DNA of 64,000 nucleotides from Kordiimonas aestuarii. GTDB lineage: Bacteria > Pseudomonadota > Alphaproteobacteria > Sphingomonadales > Kordiimonadaceae. The DNA is taken from the NCBI RefSeq assembly GCF_025574465.1, contig NZ_JAOBPP010000015.1, positions 1 through 64,000 on the forward strand. Direction: 5' to 3'. The notes beneath the pieces were generated by a model. That model ran no database searches. It had not been told where the DNA came from and saw nothing but the letters and a program-made list of their open reading frames with translations. The position numbers and the translations under genes were made by a program. Position 1 is the stretch's first letter; every line of letters starts with the position of its first letter. Shown here in pieces: positions 17,722 through 26,859 of this stretch.

Positions 17722-19452
17722 CTAATATCGCCAGCTTGTCAGATCAGCACCTTTCGGCGCTGTTGTTTCTATCCGTTTGACAATCTTGTCCACATACATG
17801 CTGTTGTAGTGCAAGCGTGAAATGTGGTTGCCGTTTTCATGGTCGCCATTCCAGCAGTGTTCTGCCCGGTCGCCATAATCCACAACGCCGCCATAATGCG
17901 GATTGCTCGTGTTCTTGAGGAAATCCTCCGTCAGATAGACAGCATTATTGAGGTAATAATTATCCATGTCCCCAACGTAGATATGGAGTTTTCCAGCAAG
18001 TTTTGGCCCAAGTGTTGCCCAGTCACGCTCAAGAATATAACGCAGGTCGTAATTCTCCTGCCAGTATGACGCCACGTCGTGGTTGATCACCCCGGTCTCC
18101 TTGTCCCACAACCGTTTCGGATAACCGTCCGGCCCCATGGGAGAATAGACGGCTTCCCAGATATCCCACTGTCCGCCCGAACGCCCTTTGTCACCAAGCG
18201 CAAGTTCCAGATGATTTTCATCCGCCACTGTGTGAGAAACCTCGCCAAGCCAATCCCGGTGCGCCGGGCGTGCAATCTTGGTGAAGGGTCCTGCGTCAAA
18301 ATAAGCGTTGGCGTCCTCGTAGATATTGGTCAGTTCATAGGCGCGAAAGTCAAGTGGATCGGGACAGGCAATGAAGGCACCGTTATAGTCATCAGGATAG
18401 AAAATCTGCGCGGCGGCAGCCTCCCAGCCACCTGTTGATCCACCATACAGAAAACGCGCCCAGCCCTCGCCAATACCGCGAAATTCCTTTTCAATGAACG
18501 GTATCAACTCATGGGTAATCGCGTCACCATACGGCCCCATGTTGGCCGAATTGACCGCATAGCTGTCGTCGTAATAGGGCGTAGGGTGCTGGATTTCGAT
18601 GATAATCATGCGCGGAAAGTCTGGCCCGGTCCAGGATTTGTAAAAGTCATACGCCTCCTGCTCCATGATACGGTTATAACACGGTTCACCAAAGCGCTCG
18701 CTTGGTTCACAGACAAGGTCAGCGTCTGGTGGTGTTTCGCGGAACCCGCCAAAGTCTGAAGGGAAATGACCGTGAAATACCGCCAGCGGGTACCGCGCCT
18801 CTGGATGCTCGTCGAAGCCTTCAGGCAAAAGCACGTGAGCGCCGAGGTACATGTCCCTGCCCCAGAATTGGCTCAGCAGTTCACTTTTCATCCGTAAATG
18901 CCGGACATATTTGCTATCTGCGGGCGGCTCGATCGGCGGAATGACCTGGTCAAGCACGACCTCAAAAGAAAAACCTGAGGCTGGATCAATGTGAACAGTT
19001 TGTGGTTGGCTATATATATTGCCCGGCGACTTGTTCCACTGTTGCCCTTCGCCCTGATCCATCGGCAACTTCACCGTATGACCCGTTGCAAGGGCGAAGG
19101 TTTCATACTTGTGCAACAGCGCCTGCACGACATACTCCCCGGCCGGCAACGCACCAAGCGTCCGCTTCGGGTAGCCAAAACCGGGCGTAAAATTTACGCT
19201 GGTGCCAGGTGCCAGCGCATCGACATTCATGCCGAAGACTTGCGCGCCTTTGACGCCGGGGCGCACCTGGAAGCGCGGCTCCTCCTCGCCAGCCTTGGCA
19301 AAAATAAGGATCAGTCGACCGTCTAACGCGTTTTCGCTCGCCCCCTCCACCAGACTAAGGGTTACAACTTGCTCAACAGGCGCGTTTTCTGCGGCTCTAT
19401 CACATGAAATCAAAAAGCATAGCGCGATCAAAAAAACCAGTTTCCTCAGCAT
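17722..19452 (-). CDS. Secreted esterase-like lipoprotein
   Basis: The 576-residue protein starts at 19452 (GGGGG about 8 nt upstream) with a lipoprotein signal peptide and lipobox LISC, so it is tethered to the outer or inner membrane facing the periplasm. Residues ~40-180 form a beta-rich domain; from ~190 it resembles the esterase D / putative esterase alpha-beta hydrolase fold with the nucleophile motif YGGSTGGWEA near residue 310 and a likely catalytic His in the C-terminal HCWNGDHENGNH region. Substrate is unknown. It converges with the glycerate kinase and is transcribed alone. Peptidase or carbohydrate-ester activity are both possible. Confidence 0.75.
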   Translation of the reverse strand: MLRKLVFLIALCFLISCDRAAENAPVEQVVTLSLVEGASENALDGRLILIFAKAGEEEPRFQVRPGVKGAQVFGMNVDALAPGTSVNFTPGFGYPKRTLGALPAGEYVVQALLHKYETFALATGHTVKLPMDQGEGQQWNKSPGNIYSQPQTVHIDPASGFSFEVVLDQVIPPIEPPADSKYVRHLRMKSELLSQFWGRDMYLGAHVLLPEGFDEHPEARYPLAVFHGHFPSDFGGFRETPPDADLVCEPSERFGEPCYNRIMEQEAYDFYKSWTGPDFPRMIIIEIQHPTPYYDDSYAVNSANMGPYGDAITHELIPFIEKEFRGIGEGWARFLYGGSTGGWEAAAAQIFYPDDYNGAFIACPDPLDFRAYELTNIYEDANAYFDAGPFTKIARPAHRDWLGEVSHTVADENHLELALGDKGRSGGQWDIWEAVYSPMGPDGYPKRLWDKETGVINHDVASYWQENYDLRYILERDWATLGPKLAGKLHIYVGDMDNYYLNNAVYLTEDFLKNTSNPHYGGVVDYGDRAEHCWNGDHENGNHISRLHYNSMYVDKIVKRIETTAPKGADLTSWRY

Positions 19453-19473
19453 GATTACCCCCGTTTCTGCCAT

Positions 19474-20039
19474 TTATTAATGAATGATTGACCTTTTCTT
19501 CGGTAATTACAAGAACCGCTATTCCAGCCAACTTGTCTGGGGTTTGCAATATCCATGCGTTTTAATGCAACCGGCTCTAGAAAACGGCGTAACTACTATG
19601 CGCCGGCACTGACAGCCACCATGTTTTCGATACACGCAAAATTGCGTTGAGCGATGTTAACGTTCCATTGACATTACCGGCCTTGGCATATTTGGATTGA
19701 GTGCAACAATCATCTATAAACCGACCCAGAAAAGGTCCAAACAGGCGTTGGCAGCGCGGTTGGGCCACCGGGCTATGCCGCTGATTTTATTATAGATTAT
19801 TATTGCAAAAGGTGTAGGCAACTCATGGCGATTATAAGTCGTGCTGACGGTAAAGATACACTTTCAACAAGTGCAAGTAGCACGATATTTGTTGTGGGTG
19901 GCAAAGCGAGCGAAATTGACGCAGCCGTCGAATTCTGACGTAATAGGAAGCCGAAAGCAGCCGCTTTCCTGAACGCTTTTGGTGTTATTATCTCGGTCAT
20001 TGAGGATCACACACCAGATAAATTGGGGGATTAACCACG
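19474..20039. other. 566-bp gap without a convincing gene
   Basis: The region holds upstream DNA for the esterase lipoprotein (minus) and the TAT-exported TIM-barrel protein (plus). An imperfect LacI-like palindrome (ATGTTAACGTTCCAT near 19650) is followed by a TTGACA element. A 37-codon frame beginning ATGGCGATTATAAG near 19824 and two 63-66-codon minus frames lack ribosome sites and recognisable domains. It may contain decayed coding DNA. Confidence 0.4.
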
Positions 20040-20978
20040 ATGCACAGCAAGCACAAAGCCTACCTGAGCGTTGACAGACGCCGGTTCATGATGCTTTTGG
20101 CAGCCACAAGTTCAGCGGTGTTGACTGGCCTGCCCGGCGCACCTGTTCAGGCGTCTACCGCACGCCCCAAAACCGGTGTCCAACTTTATATGCTCAGGAA
20201 CAGCATGGCTGCTGACTTTGAGGGAACGCTTGATGCCGTTGCAGCTCTCGGCATCCGTAATCTTGAGTTCGCAGGTTTTTATGACCGCAGCGTCAAGCAG
20301 ATGAAGGCCACGTTATCAGCAAGAGAATTAAACCCTGTCAGCGCGCACTGCCTCACCGCGTTTATGCCGGATAGCGAAGCGGCGCGTATTATCGACTATT
20401 GTGCCGAACTCGGGATAGACTATGTCGTTGCAGCGATCCCGTTCATGAAAGTCCTTGCAGAGGGCGGCGAATGGGACAATGCCATGCGCAAAACCACGCG
20501 TGACGATTTCCTGTTTTCTGCTGAACGCTTCAACAGGTTCGGTGAAATCGCCAAGGCGGCAGGTCTGCAATTTTGCTATCACAACCATGCTTTTGATTTC
20601 AACCGTTTTGAAGGCAAGCACGGCCTTGATATTCTGCTGCACAGCGCCGACAAACACTTGGTAAAACTGCAACTTGATATTGGCAACACCACCATGGCAG
20701 GCATAGACCCGCTAGCGTATCTGGAAAAATACGGCGACCGTATCCCGTCCGTGCACATGAAAGACTGGCAAAAGCCCTTCACACCGTCACTTTACGACAT
20801 GCCGCCGCCCACCCCGCTTGGCACCGGCGTGACCGACTGGTCCAGGGTATATGCAAGGCTTAAAAAGATTGGCGCGGAATATATGTTCATTGAACATGAA
20901 AATATGCCCATTGATAAGGAACTGGGCGCGCTGACAGACAATCTGCGCAACCTTGAAATGGTTATAGAAAAAGCCTGA
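20040..20978 (+). CDS. TAT-exported sugar phosphate isomerase/epimerase-like TIM barrel
   Basis: The 312-residue protein belongs to the xylose-isomerase-like (AP endonuclease 2) fold. A twin-arginine signal (DRRRFMMLLAATSSAVL) occupies residues ~12-38, so the folded protein goes to the periplasm. Barrel metal ligands lie in FCYHNHAFDF, LQLDIGNTTMAG, PSVHMKDW and FIEHENMP. It is convergent with the LacI regulator. A periplasmic isomerase-like enzyme beside a TAT-exported GMC dehydrogenase suits oxidation chemistry on sugars or glycosides outside the cytoplasm (inference). Confidence 0.88.
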   Translation: MHSKHKAYLSVDRRRFMMLLAATSSAVLTGLPGAPVQASTARPKTGVQLYMLRNSMAADFEGTLDAVAALGIRNLEFAGFYDRSVKQMKATLSARELNPVSAHCLTAFMPDSEAARIIDYCAELGIDYVVAAIPFMKVLAEGGEWDNAMRKTTRDDFLFSAERFNRFGEIAKAAGLQFCYHNHAFDFNRFEGKHGLDILLHSADKHLVKLQLDIGNTTMAGIDPLAYLEKYGDRIPSVHMKDWQKPFTPSLYDMPPPTPLGTGVTDWSRVYARLKKIGAEYMFIEHENMPIDKELGALTDNLRNLEMVIEKA

Positions 20979-20983
20979 TCATA

Positions 20984-21994
20984 CTATCCGGCTGATGAAG
21001 GCGGTGCGGTGCTCTCACGCACAACCAGCTCATACGGCAGTGTCAGGTGCCGCACAGGCATTGCCCTGTCTTCTATAATATCGAACAAGACCTCAACCGC
21101 CTTCTCACCAAAGGCCTCTGAAGGCTGGCAGATGGTAGTTAGCGGCGGTTCAGTATAGGCTGCAAACGTCAAGTTATCAAAGCCGGTGATCGAGATATCC
21201 CCTGGCACCGAAAGGCCAGCTTTGCGAATTTGCTGCATGGCGCCGATGGCCATTTCATCGTTGAAACAAACGATCGCGGTAGGTCGTAAGCTGTTGCACA
21301 GCAGCGCTTCCGCCGCTCGTGCGCCTGATGCCATGCTATAGTCACCTTCGGCGACAAGTGCGGGGTCAAACGGGATATTGGCAGCCTTCATCGCCGCCTG
21401 ACACCCGGCCAGACGTGCCACAGTCAACGGGCTTCCTTTCGGACCAGATATGACTGCGATGCGTTTGTGGCCAAGACCAAAGAGATGGTCTGTCATCGCC
21501 CTGGATGCACCGACGTTATCAAGCGTTACGGTCGGCATGCTGTCGTCATCCACACATTCACAGCAGTTGATAACGGGCGGTGTGCGGCCTTCTTCGCAGT
21601 CTTCCGGTGCCAGCGGGAAACGGGAGCTCAACTGAATGATACCGTCGGTCTGGTTGGTGTGCAAAAGGTGTGCGAGCTCGCGCTCCGTTTCTACCTCCCC
21701 CATCGTGTTGCCAAGCAGCACGCTGTAGCCACTTTTTTTCGCGGCCTGCTGGATACCACTGATAACCATGGAGAAAAACGGGTTGGAGATATCAGGCACC
21801 AACACCATGATCGAATATGACTTTTTGGAGCGAAAGTTTCGCGCCATCATATTCGGCTTATAGCCCGTTTCCTTGACTGCTTCGATGACCTTCTTGCGCG
21901 TTTCTTCCGACACCACGTCCGGCGTCCTAAGTGCCCGCGATACCGTCGCCACGGACACACCTGCCAGCTTGGAAACCGCGCGAATATTGGCCAT
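20984..21994 (-). CDS. LacI-family transcriptional regulator
   Basis: The 336-residue protein has an N-terminal helix-turn-helix (VSKLAGVSVATVSRALRTPDVVS), the hinge helix region YKPNMMARNF and a sugar-binding core with ISGPKGSPLTVARLAGCQAA and DISITGFDN. Start 21994 is used because GGGAGAG lies about 6 nt upstream; the frame runs on to 22051. It lies directly behind the MFS transporter gene in the same direction. It is the best candidate to bind the two identical palindromes at 23382 and 28638, since LacI operators typically have a central CG flanked by inverted half sites. Confidence 0.93.
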   Translation of the reverse strand: MANIRAVSKLAGVSVATVSRALRTPDVVSEETRKKVIEAVKETGYKPNMMARNFRSKKSYSIMVLVPDISNPFFSMVISGIQQAAKKSGYSVLLGNTMGEVETERELAHLLHTNQTDGIIQLSSRFPLAPEDCEEGRTPPVINCCECVDDDSMPTVTLDNVGASRAMTDHLFGLGHKRIAVISGPKGSPLTVARLAGCQAAMKAANIPFDPALVAEGDYSMASGARAAEALLCNSLRPTAIVCFNDEMAIGAMQQIRKAGLSVPGDISITGFDNLTFAAYTEPPLTTICQPSEAFGEKAVEVLFDIIEDRAMPVRHLTLPYELVVRESTAPPSSAG

Positions 21995-22062
21995 ACAACT
22001 CTCTCCCACCTTCAGTGCCGGCACTATATGGATGCAGGGTATTGGTGGCAATCGCTATTGCG

Positions 22063-23280
22063 TCATGATGCTGCAGTCGCGTCCATCTTGCGATCGTTAA
22101 AGATTATGGAAAAAAGGACTGCAACGATAGCGGCGAATGCACAGGGCACCCACCAGATTTGCCCCCACCCACGCACCGCGTTCTCTGTGAAATGGTCGAC
22201 AACAACACCCGAAAGGCTTGAGCCTATTGCCAGCCCGATACCATAGGTCAGGAGTGTGATGAAACCCTGTGCGCTGGCGCGGATGGTGCTGTTGGCTTTT
22301 CGGTCGACATATATCTGTCCGGTGACAAAGAAAAAATCATAACAAACCCCATGCAGCAGGATCCCACCGATCAGCACCGGCACACTCGCGCTGTCCGCTG
22401 CACTTGCAAAAAGCGCGTAACGCGCCACCCAGGCCAGCATACCCACCAACAACATCCATTTAACGCCAAGACGTCGGAAGAAGAACGGCATCAGCAGCAT
22501 GAACGCAACTTCGGACATCTGGCCCATGCTCATCTTGGCCGCCACACCCTCAACCCCCAGCTCGTTGAGATAAAGGTTAGTGAACGCATAATAGAATGCG
22601 AGCGGGATGGAGATCAGCAGCGAACAGAGCGCAAAAATGGCAAACGCCCGATCCTTCAGGAGAATGAGTGCATCAAGCCCCAGCACATCACGTATCGTGA
22701 CCTGCTCGCCTGACTTGCCGGGCGGGGTGTGCGGCAGGGTAAAGCTATATAGCCCCAACAGCACGGAGGCAGCGGCGGCCATTTTCATCGGCACAGCGGT
22801 TGCCTCAATGTTGGCACCATAGCGCGCGAGGCCATAGGTAATCACCAATCCGGCGACGATCCAGCCAATAGTGCCCCAGACCCGCACCCGGGGGAATTGC
22901 TCATCCGGGGCGCCCATCTGGTTGAAGGAGATAGCGTTTACGAGCGCGAGCGTCGGCATATAGCAAGCGTTGTATAACATAAGTCCCGCAATGATTGCGC
23001 CAAACTCAGCCATGCCAGAAACCATATAGAGCGTCACCCCGCCCACGATGTGCAGCACAGCCATGATCTTCTCGGACGCGAAAAAGCGATCCGCGATCAG
23101 GCCAATGAAAAACGGGGCGATGATCGCACCAATATTATTGGTAAGGTATGCCGTACCGATCTCAGCTCCCGAAAATCCGACGGCAGCCAAATAAGTGCCT
23201 AGTGTCACAAACCATGCGCCCCAGATAAAAAACTGCAGGAACATCATGACGCTGAGCCGCGCGTAATTTTTGTTGTCCAT
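22063..23280 (-). CDS. MFS transporter, nucleoside:H+ symporter-like (NupG type)
   Basis: The 405-residue protein has about 12 membrane helices, beginning MDNKNYARLSVMMFLQFFIWGAWFV, a start typical of the NupG-like group found beside sugar dehydrogenases. Other marks are TNNIGAIIAPFFIGLIADRF and QGFITLLTYGIGLAIGS. Start 23280 is behind GGAGGGG. It is divergent from the Gfo/Idh gene and shares the intergenic operator at 23382-23397. It probably brings the glycoside, or the keto-sugar made from it, into the cytoplasm (inference). Confidence 0.87.
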   Translation of the reverse strand: MDNKNYARLSVMMFLQFFIWGAWFVTLGTYLAAVGFSGAEIGTAYLTNNIGAIIAPFFIGLIADRFFASEKIMAVLHIVGGVTLYMVSGMAEFGAIIAGLMLYNACYMPTLALVNAISFNQMGAPDEQFPRVRVWGTIGWIVAGLVITYGLARYGANIEATAVPMKMAAAASVLLGLYSFTLPHTPPGKSGEQVTIRDVLGLDALILLKDRAFAIFALCSLLISIPLAFYYAFTNLYLNELGVEGVAAKMSMGQMSEVAFMLLMPFFFRRLGVKWMLLVGMLAWVARYALFASAADSASVPVLIGGILLHGVCYDFFFVTGQIYVDRKANSTIRASAQGFITLLTYGIGLAIGSSLSGVVVDHFTENAVRGWGQIWWVPCAFAAIVAVLFSIIFNDRKMDATAAS

Positions 23281-23368
23281 CTTCCCCTCCCCGGAAACCA
23301 AGCCAACACACTATGCAGTAAGCCCTCCGGCCACCACACCTGAGCCGAGATTACCCGATTACCGTGGC

Positions 23369-23397
23369 TTGACAAGTGAAAATGTAACCGGTTACAT
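23369..23397 (+). promoter_or_regulatory. Promoter with LacI-type operator over the -10 region
   Basis: The perfect palindrome ATGTAACCGGTTACAT occupies 23382-23397. TTGACA (23369-23374) lies 17 bp before TTACAT (23392-23397), so the right half of the operator is also the -10 hexamer. A bound repressor would block RNA polymerase. It lies 50 bp before the Gfo/Idh start and about 100 bp before the divergent MFS start. The same arrangement recurs at 28638-28666. Confidence 0.8.
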
Positions 23398-23447
23398 AAG
23401 TGGCAGCACTTACCGGATCAGGCCGGATTTCAGAACTGGGGATACAG

Positions 23448-24596
23448 GTGTCACTAACAGCCGCTATCGTCGGAACAGGCTTTATGGGCCCGACGCACGC
23501 AGAAGCACTCGCGCGCATCGGTATCGTTGTACGCGGCATTTTGGGGAGCAGTGCGGAAAAGTCGGAACGGGCGCGGGCCGCCCTCGGCCTTGAGAAAGCC
23601 TATAGCAGTTATGATGATGTATTGGCCGATCCGGCAGTAGACGCTGTGCATCTATGCGTGCCAAACGTACTGCATTTCGACTATGCCAAGCGGGCGCTGG
23701 CGGCGGGAAAACATGTAATGTGTGAAAAACCGCTGGCGATGAATACCCTTGAAACACAGGAGCTTGTCACCTTGGCACGAGCAAGCAAGCTGGCTGCTGG
23801 CGTTTGTTATAACCTGCGTTACTACCCGCTTAACCTACAGGCTAGGGCGTTGTGCAGTGAGAAGCTTGGCCGCATCTTTCATGTGAACGGATGTTATGTG
23901 CAAGACTGGCTTTTACATGACACCGACTATAACTGGCGCCTGAACGCAAGCGAAAGTGGCGCTCTGCGGGCTGTCGCAGATATCGGCACGCACTGGATGG
24001 ATATGCTCACCGGCATTACCGGGCTTGAGGTAGAAGCCGTATTCGCAGACCTCAAAACATTTTATGAGACGCGGCGGAAGCCTGTTGGCAACACCACCAC
24101 CTTCGGTCGCACCGATGATCACGGCCAGACATATGAAGACGTGCCCATCGACACGGAAGATTACGGCGCTGTCATGCTGCGCTTCAAGGGTGGTGCGACA
24201 GGCAGCCTGCACGTCTCCCAAATGGTGGCGGGCCGCAAAAATGCACTGCGCTACGAGATCGCCGCCGCGAATGGAGCACTGGCCTGGGACGGCGAGCAAC
24301 CTAATGAACTGTGGCTTGGCCACCGCGACAAGCCAAACGAGCTGCTGCTGAAGGACCCATCGCTGATGGCAAACAGCGCAGCAACCTACGCCTCTTACCC
24401 GGGAGGGCACAGTGAAGGTTATCCCGACACCTTCAAGCAATGCTTCCGGGCCTTTTACGACTATATCGCCGCCGGGTGCACCGGTGATGCCCATTTCCCC
24501 AGTTTTGAAGACGGCCACAAGCAGGTGATGCTGTGCGAAGTCATCCTTGAAAGCAGTCAAACGGAGAAATGGATCAGGCTGGAGACGAACTCATGA
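23448..24596 (+). CDS. Gfo/Idh/MocA-family oxidoreductase
   Basis: The 382-residue NAD(P)-dependent enzyme has the N-terminal Rossmann motif [16 protein letters not shown], the family motif [11 protein letters not shown] with the catalytic Lys near residue 97, and [10 protein letters not shown] near 180 with the active-site His. GTG 23448 is chosen as start because GTG 23400 would lie against the operator; GGGGA precedes 23448. It overlaps the next gene by four bases (ATGA at 24593-24596). In 3-keto-glycoside pathways such enzymes reduce the 3-keto sugar back to the parent sugar, which is the likely role here. Confidence 0.9.
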   Translation: MSLTAAIVGTGFMGPTHAEALARIGIVVRGILGSSAEKSERARAALGLEKAYSSYDDVLADPAVDAVHLCVPNVLHFDYAKRALAAGKHVMCEKPLAMNTLETQELVTLARASKLAAGVCYNLRYYPLNLQARALCSEKLGRIFHVNGCYVQDWLLHDTDYNWRLNASESGALRAVADIGTHWMDMLTGITGLEVEAVFADLKTFYETRRKPVGNTTTFGRTDDHGQTYEDVPIDTEDYGAVMLRFKGGATGSLHVSQMVAGRKNALRYEIAAANGALAWDGEQPNELWLGHRDKPNELLLKDPSLMANSAATYASYPGGHSEGYPDTFKQCFRAFYDYIAAGCTGDAHFPSFEDGHKQVMLCEVILESSQTEKWIRLETNS

Positions 24597-25504
24597 AACT
24601 GGGATTCCAAAGCGCCATTCTGGCTGATCTGTCGTTCGAGGAAGTTGTAGACTTCGCGGCAGAAAACGGTTTCGAATGTGTTGAGCTCATGTGCTGGCCC
24701 AAAGGGGACAGCGACCGTAAATACGCGGGCGTCACCCACGTGGATGTGGCGGATTTTACGCCTGAAAAAGCATTGTACCATCTGGATTATGCCGCAGCCA
24801 AAGGCGTTGAAATCAGCGCACTTGGCTATTATCCCAACCCACTGTCACCAGTGAAGGAAGAGGCAGAGATCGCGATAATGCATATTGCAAGGGTGATCGA
24901 CGCCTCAGCCATGATGGGGCTTGGCATTGTTACCACCTTCGTTGGCAACGACTGGACCAAAAGTGTTGACGACAACTGGCCGATATTCCTGGAAACCTGG
25001 AAACCACTGCTGGCATATGCCGCTGAAAAACAGGTCAAGATCGGCATTGAGAATTGCGCCATGTATTTCACCATGGACGAATGGCCGTCGGGTAAGAATC
25101 TCGCGCGTAGCCCTGCCGTCTGGCGCCGCATGTTCACCGACATGGGAGTGGATCATTTTGGCCTGAACTACGACCCCTCGCACTTTGTGTGGATGCAAAT
25201 GAACTATTTAAAGCCATTGCATGAATTTGCTGACCGTATTTTCCATGCCCACGCCAAGGATGTTCGGGTGGACCGGGATAAACTGGATGATCTGGGCACC
25301 ATGGCGCTGCCACTGGAGTACCACGATCCTTGCATTCCCGGCGAAGGGGATATCGACTGGGGTAAATATGTGGCTGAACTCAAGGCCACCGGTTTTGACG
25401 GCGCCTTCTGCATCGAGGTTGAGGACAAGAATTATGAAGGCAGCCTCGAAGATCGCAAGAAAGCCCTGCGTTTAAGCCGCGATCATCTTCAGCAATTTAT
25501 ATAA
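24593..25504 (+). CDS. Sugar phosphate isomerase/epimerase-like TIM barrel (cytoplasmic)
   Basis: The 303-residue protein has no signal peptide. Metal-ligand positions are visible in [11 protein letters not shown] (Glu), [10 protein letters not shown] (Asp, His), FHAHAKDV (His) and [10 protein letters not shown] (Glu). ATG 24593 overlaps the Gfo/Idh stop codon, showing translational coupling. It is distinct in sequence from the exported relative at 20040. In this setting it may isomerise or cleave a keto-sugar or keto-glycoside. A terminator follows at 25545. Confidence 0.9.
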   Translation: MKLGFQSAILADLSFEEVVDFAAENGFECVELMCWPKGDSDRKYAGVTHVDVADFTPEKALYHLDYAAAKGVEISALGYYPNPLSPVKEEAEIAIMHIARVIDASAMMGLGIVTTFVGNDWTKSVDDNWPIFLETWKPLLAYAAEKQVKIGIENCAMYFTMDEWPSGKNLARSPAVWRRMFTDMGVDHFGLNYDPSHFVWMQMNYLKPLHEFADRIFHAHAKDVRVDRDKLDDLGTMALPLEYHDPCIPGEGDIDWGKYVAELKATGFDGAFCIEVEDKNYEGSLEDRKKALRLSRDHLQQFI

Positions 25505-25544
25505 ATCCGGGAAGTTCAAGGTAGCGGACCCCCAACCGAATGAT

Positions 25545-25580
25545 GGCCCATCCTGCTCATGCGGGGTGGGCCGTTTTTTT
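25545..25580 (+). terminator. Rho-independent terminator
   Basis: GGCCCATCC pairs with GGGTGGGCC across a short loop and is followed by G and seven T (25574-25580). It lies 40 bp after the TIM-barrel stop and ends the Gfo/Idh unit. The convergent DUF1080 gene stops at 25584. Confidence 0.85.
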
Positions 25581-25583
25581 GTA

Positions 25584-26228
25584 TCAATCCGTCAGGTGTT
25601 TGATGCGAATATTCCTGAAGGTTACCGGGTTGCCGTGGTCCTGCAGGGCGAGATGTCCGCTACGCTTGGCGGCGAAGGCCGGCCATTTGCCAAATTTGCT
25701 GGCCGCGACCTTTGATTTGAACGCCTCGGAGTCCATATCATATTCAACCACCTTGTGCCCGTTCAGCCAATGCTGCACATGGCTCCCCTCCACCACCAGC
25801 CTCGAGGTATTAAACTCCCCCACCGGCTTGGTATAATCATCCGAGGGTGCATAAAGCGCGAAGAGAGACCCCGCTTGCTCAAGCGGCGGCTCGTCCCGTC
25901 CTTTATTGTCCAGAAGCTGGAACTCTGGCCCGGAATAAAATACATAAGGAAGGTCAGGGCTTTCCTGAACATGGAAGAAGATGCCGCTGTTACCAGCTTC
26001 AGAAATCTTCCACTCAAATGTCAGGTCAAAACTGCTGTAGGTTTCTTTGCTGATCAGGTCACCAGCCGGGGAAGAAACGACCGACAGTGTGTCGCCTTCC
26101 GCCTGCCAACCACCAGAGATTCCCTCGCCCTGATAATTGCGCCAGTGGCTTGCATCCAGAAGCGTTGTCTCATCCGCACAAGCGCCGAGAGATGTCAGGG
26201 CCATCAGGCCAACCATTAATGCTTTCAT
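25584..26228 (-). CDS. DUF1080 family lipoprotein (3-keto-glycoside hydrolase type)
   Basis: The 214-residue protein begins with a lipoprotein signal peptide (MKALMVGLMALTSLGAC), so the mature form is lipid-anchored. The rest is a concanavalin-like jelly roll of the DUF1080 family, with the typical FDLTFEWKISEAGNSGIFFHV and FNTSRLVVEGSHVQHWLNGHKVVEY. Members cleave 3-keto glycosides by elimination and hydration. ATG 26228 overlaps the end of the dehydrogenase small-subunit gene. The order GMC dehydrogenase, small subunit, DUF1080 supports oxidation at C3 followed by cleavage in the periplasm. Confidence 0.9.
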   Translation of the reverse strand: MKALMVGLMALTSLGACADETTLLDASHWRNYQGEGISGGWQAEGDTLSVVSSPAGDLISKETYSSFDLTFEWKISEAGNSGIFFHVQESPDLPYVFYSGPEFQLLDNKGRDEPPLEQAGSLFALYAPSDDYTKPVGEFNTSRLVVEGSHVQHWLNGHKVVEYDMDSEAFKSKVAASKFGKWPAFAAKRSGHLALQDHGNPVTFRNIRIKHLTD

Positions 26229-26229
26229 C

Positions 26230-26859
26230 TTAAATTCCAATCGCTTGCAGCCGCGCGTCGAGTGTGGCCTTCATCTCGTCCGTGGGGCCTGGGTAGCGCT
26301 CCAGCGGCACATTGCCGATATAACCAATATCCTTGAAACCCGCAGGTGTCGTGTAATAGCCGCCAAGTGTCAGTTTACGGAACCGTGTGAAAAAATCATG
26401 CTGGGCATTATCAGTCTCCGCGATAGTCGCCATGAGCCCGGTCTGCTCACTTTCCGCACAGTCGGCATAGCCATGGCCGAAGCGCGTTTTCGCTTCACCG
26501 TCAATCCAGTCGAGACCCGCAAGGATGGTTTTTTTATCATCCTTGGTTTGCTCATAAGGGCTGGAAACCCATTCGTTGATAAAGTCCGGCACACCGATCT
26601 GGCTTGGCGACGGATACGGCGCTTCTTCGGGCAGGATAACATCGGTCATCGCTGCCGTCGTCTGCAATTGCCGGTCCGTCATGATGCGGTCCCATGGTGA
26701 GGTGGGGTTTAGCATATCCGGATCTGTACCATAGCCCTGGGGCGTTTTAACATAGGTGGCAGCCCGAACCATTTTGGGGGCAGCAAGCGTGGTCGCCGCT
26801 GCAGCCGACAGCCATTTAAGGGCCGTACGACGGTCAATCCTGGATGTATAAACAGCCAT
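26230..26859 (-). CDS. Gluconate 2-dehydrogenase subunit 3-like, TAT-exported small subunit
   Basis: The 209-residue protein has a twin-arginine signal (IDRRTALKWLSAAAATTLAAP) and the subunit-3 fold with TAAMTDVILPEEA, VPDFINEWV and a C-terminal region around GYYTTPAGFKDIGY. Such subunits carry the signal-less GMC subunit through the TAT pathway as a complex. Its ATG overlaps the GMC stop codon (TGATG at 26857-26861), so the two are made together. Confidence 0.92.
   Translation of the reverse strand: MAVYTSRIDRRTALKWLSAAAATTLAAPKMVRAATYVKTPQGYGTDPDMLNPTSPWDRIMTDRQLQTTAAMTDVILPEEAPYPSPSQIGVPDFINEWVSSPYEQTKDDKKTILAGLDWIDGEAKTRFGHGYADCAESEQTGLMATIAETDNAQHDFFTRFRKLTLGGYYTTPAGFKDIGYIGNVPLERYPGPTDEMKATLDARLQAIGI

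Noticed and set aside
19577..20000. Two 63-66-residue minus-strand frames and one 37-codon plus-strand frame
   Set aside because: No ribosome sites, no domains, and no coding-like pattern held across the frames; left as an unexplained gap.
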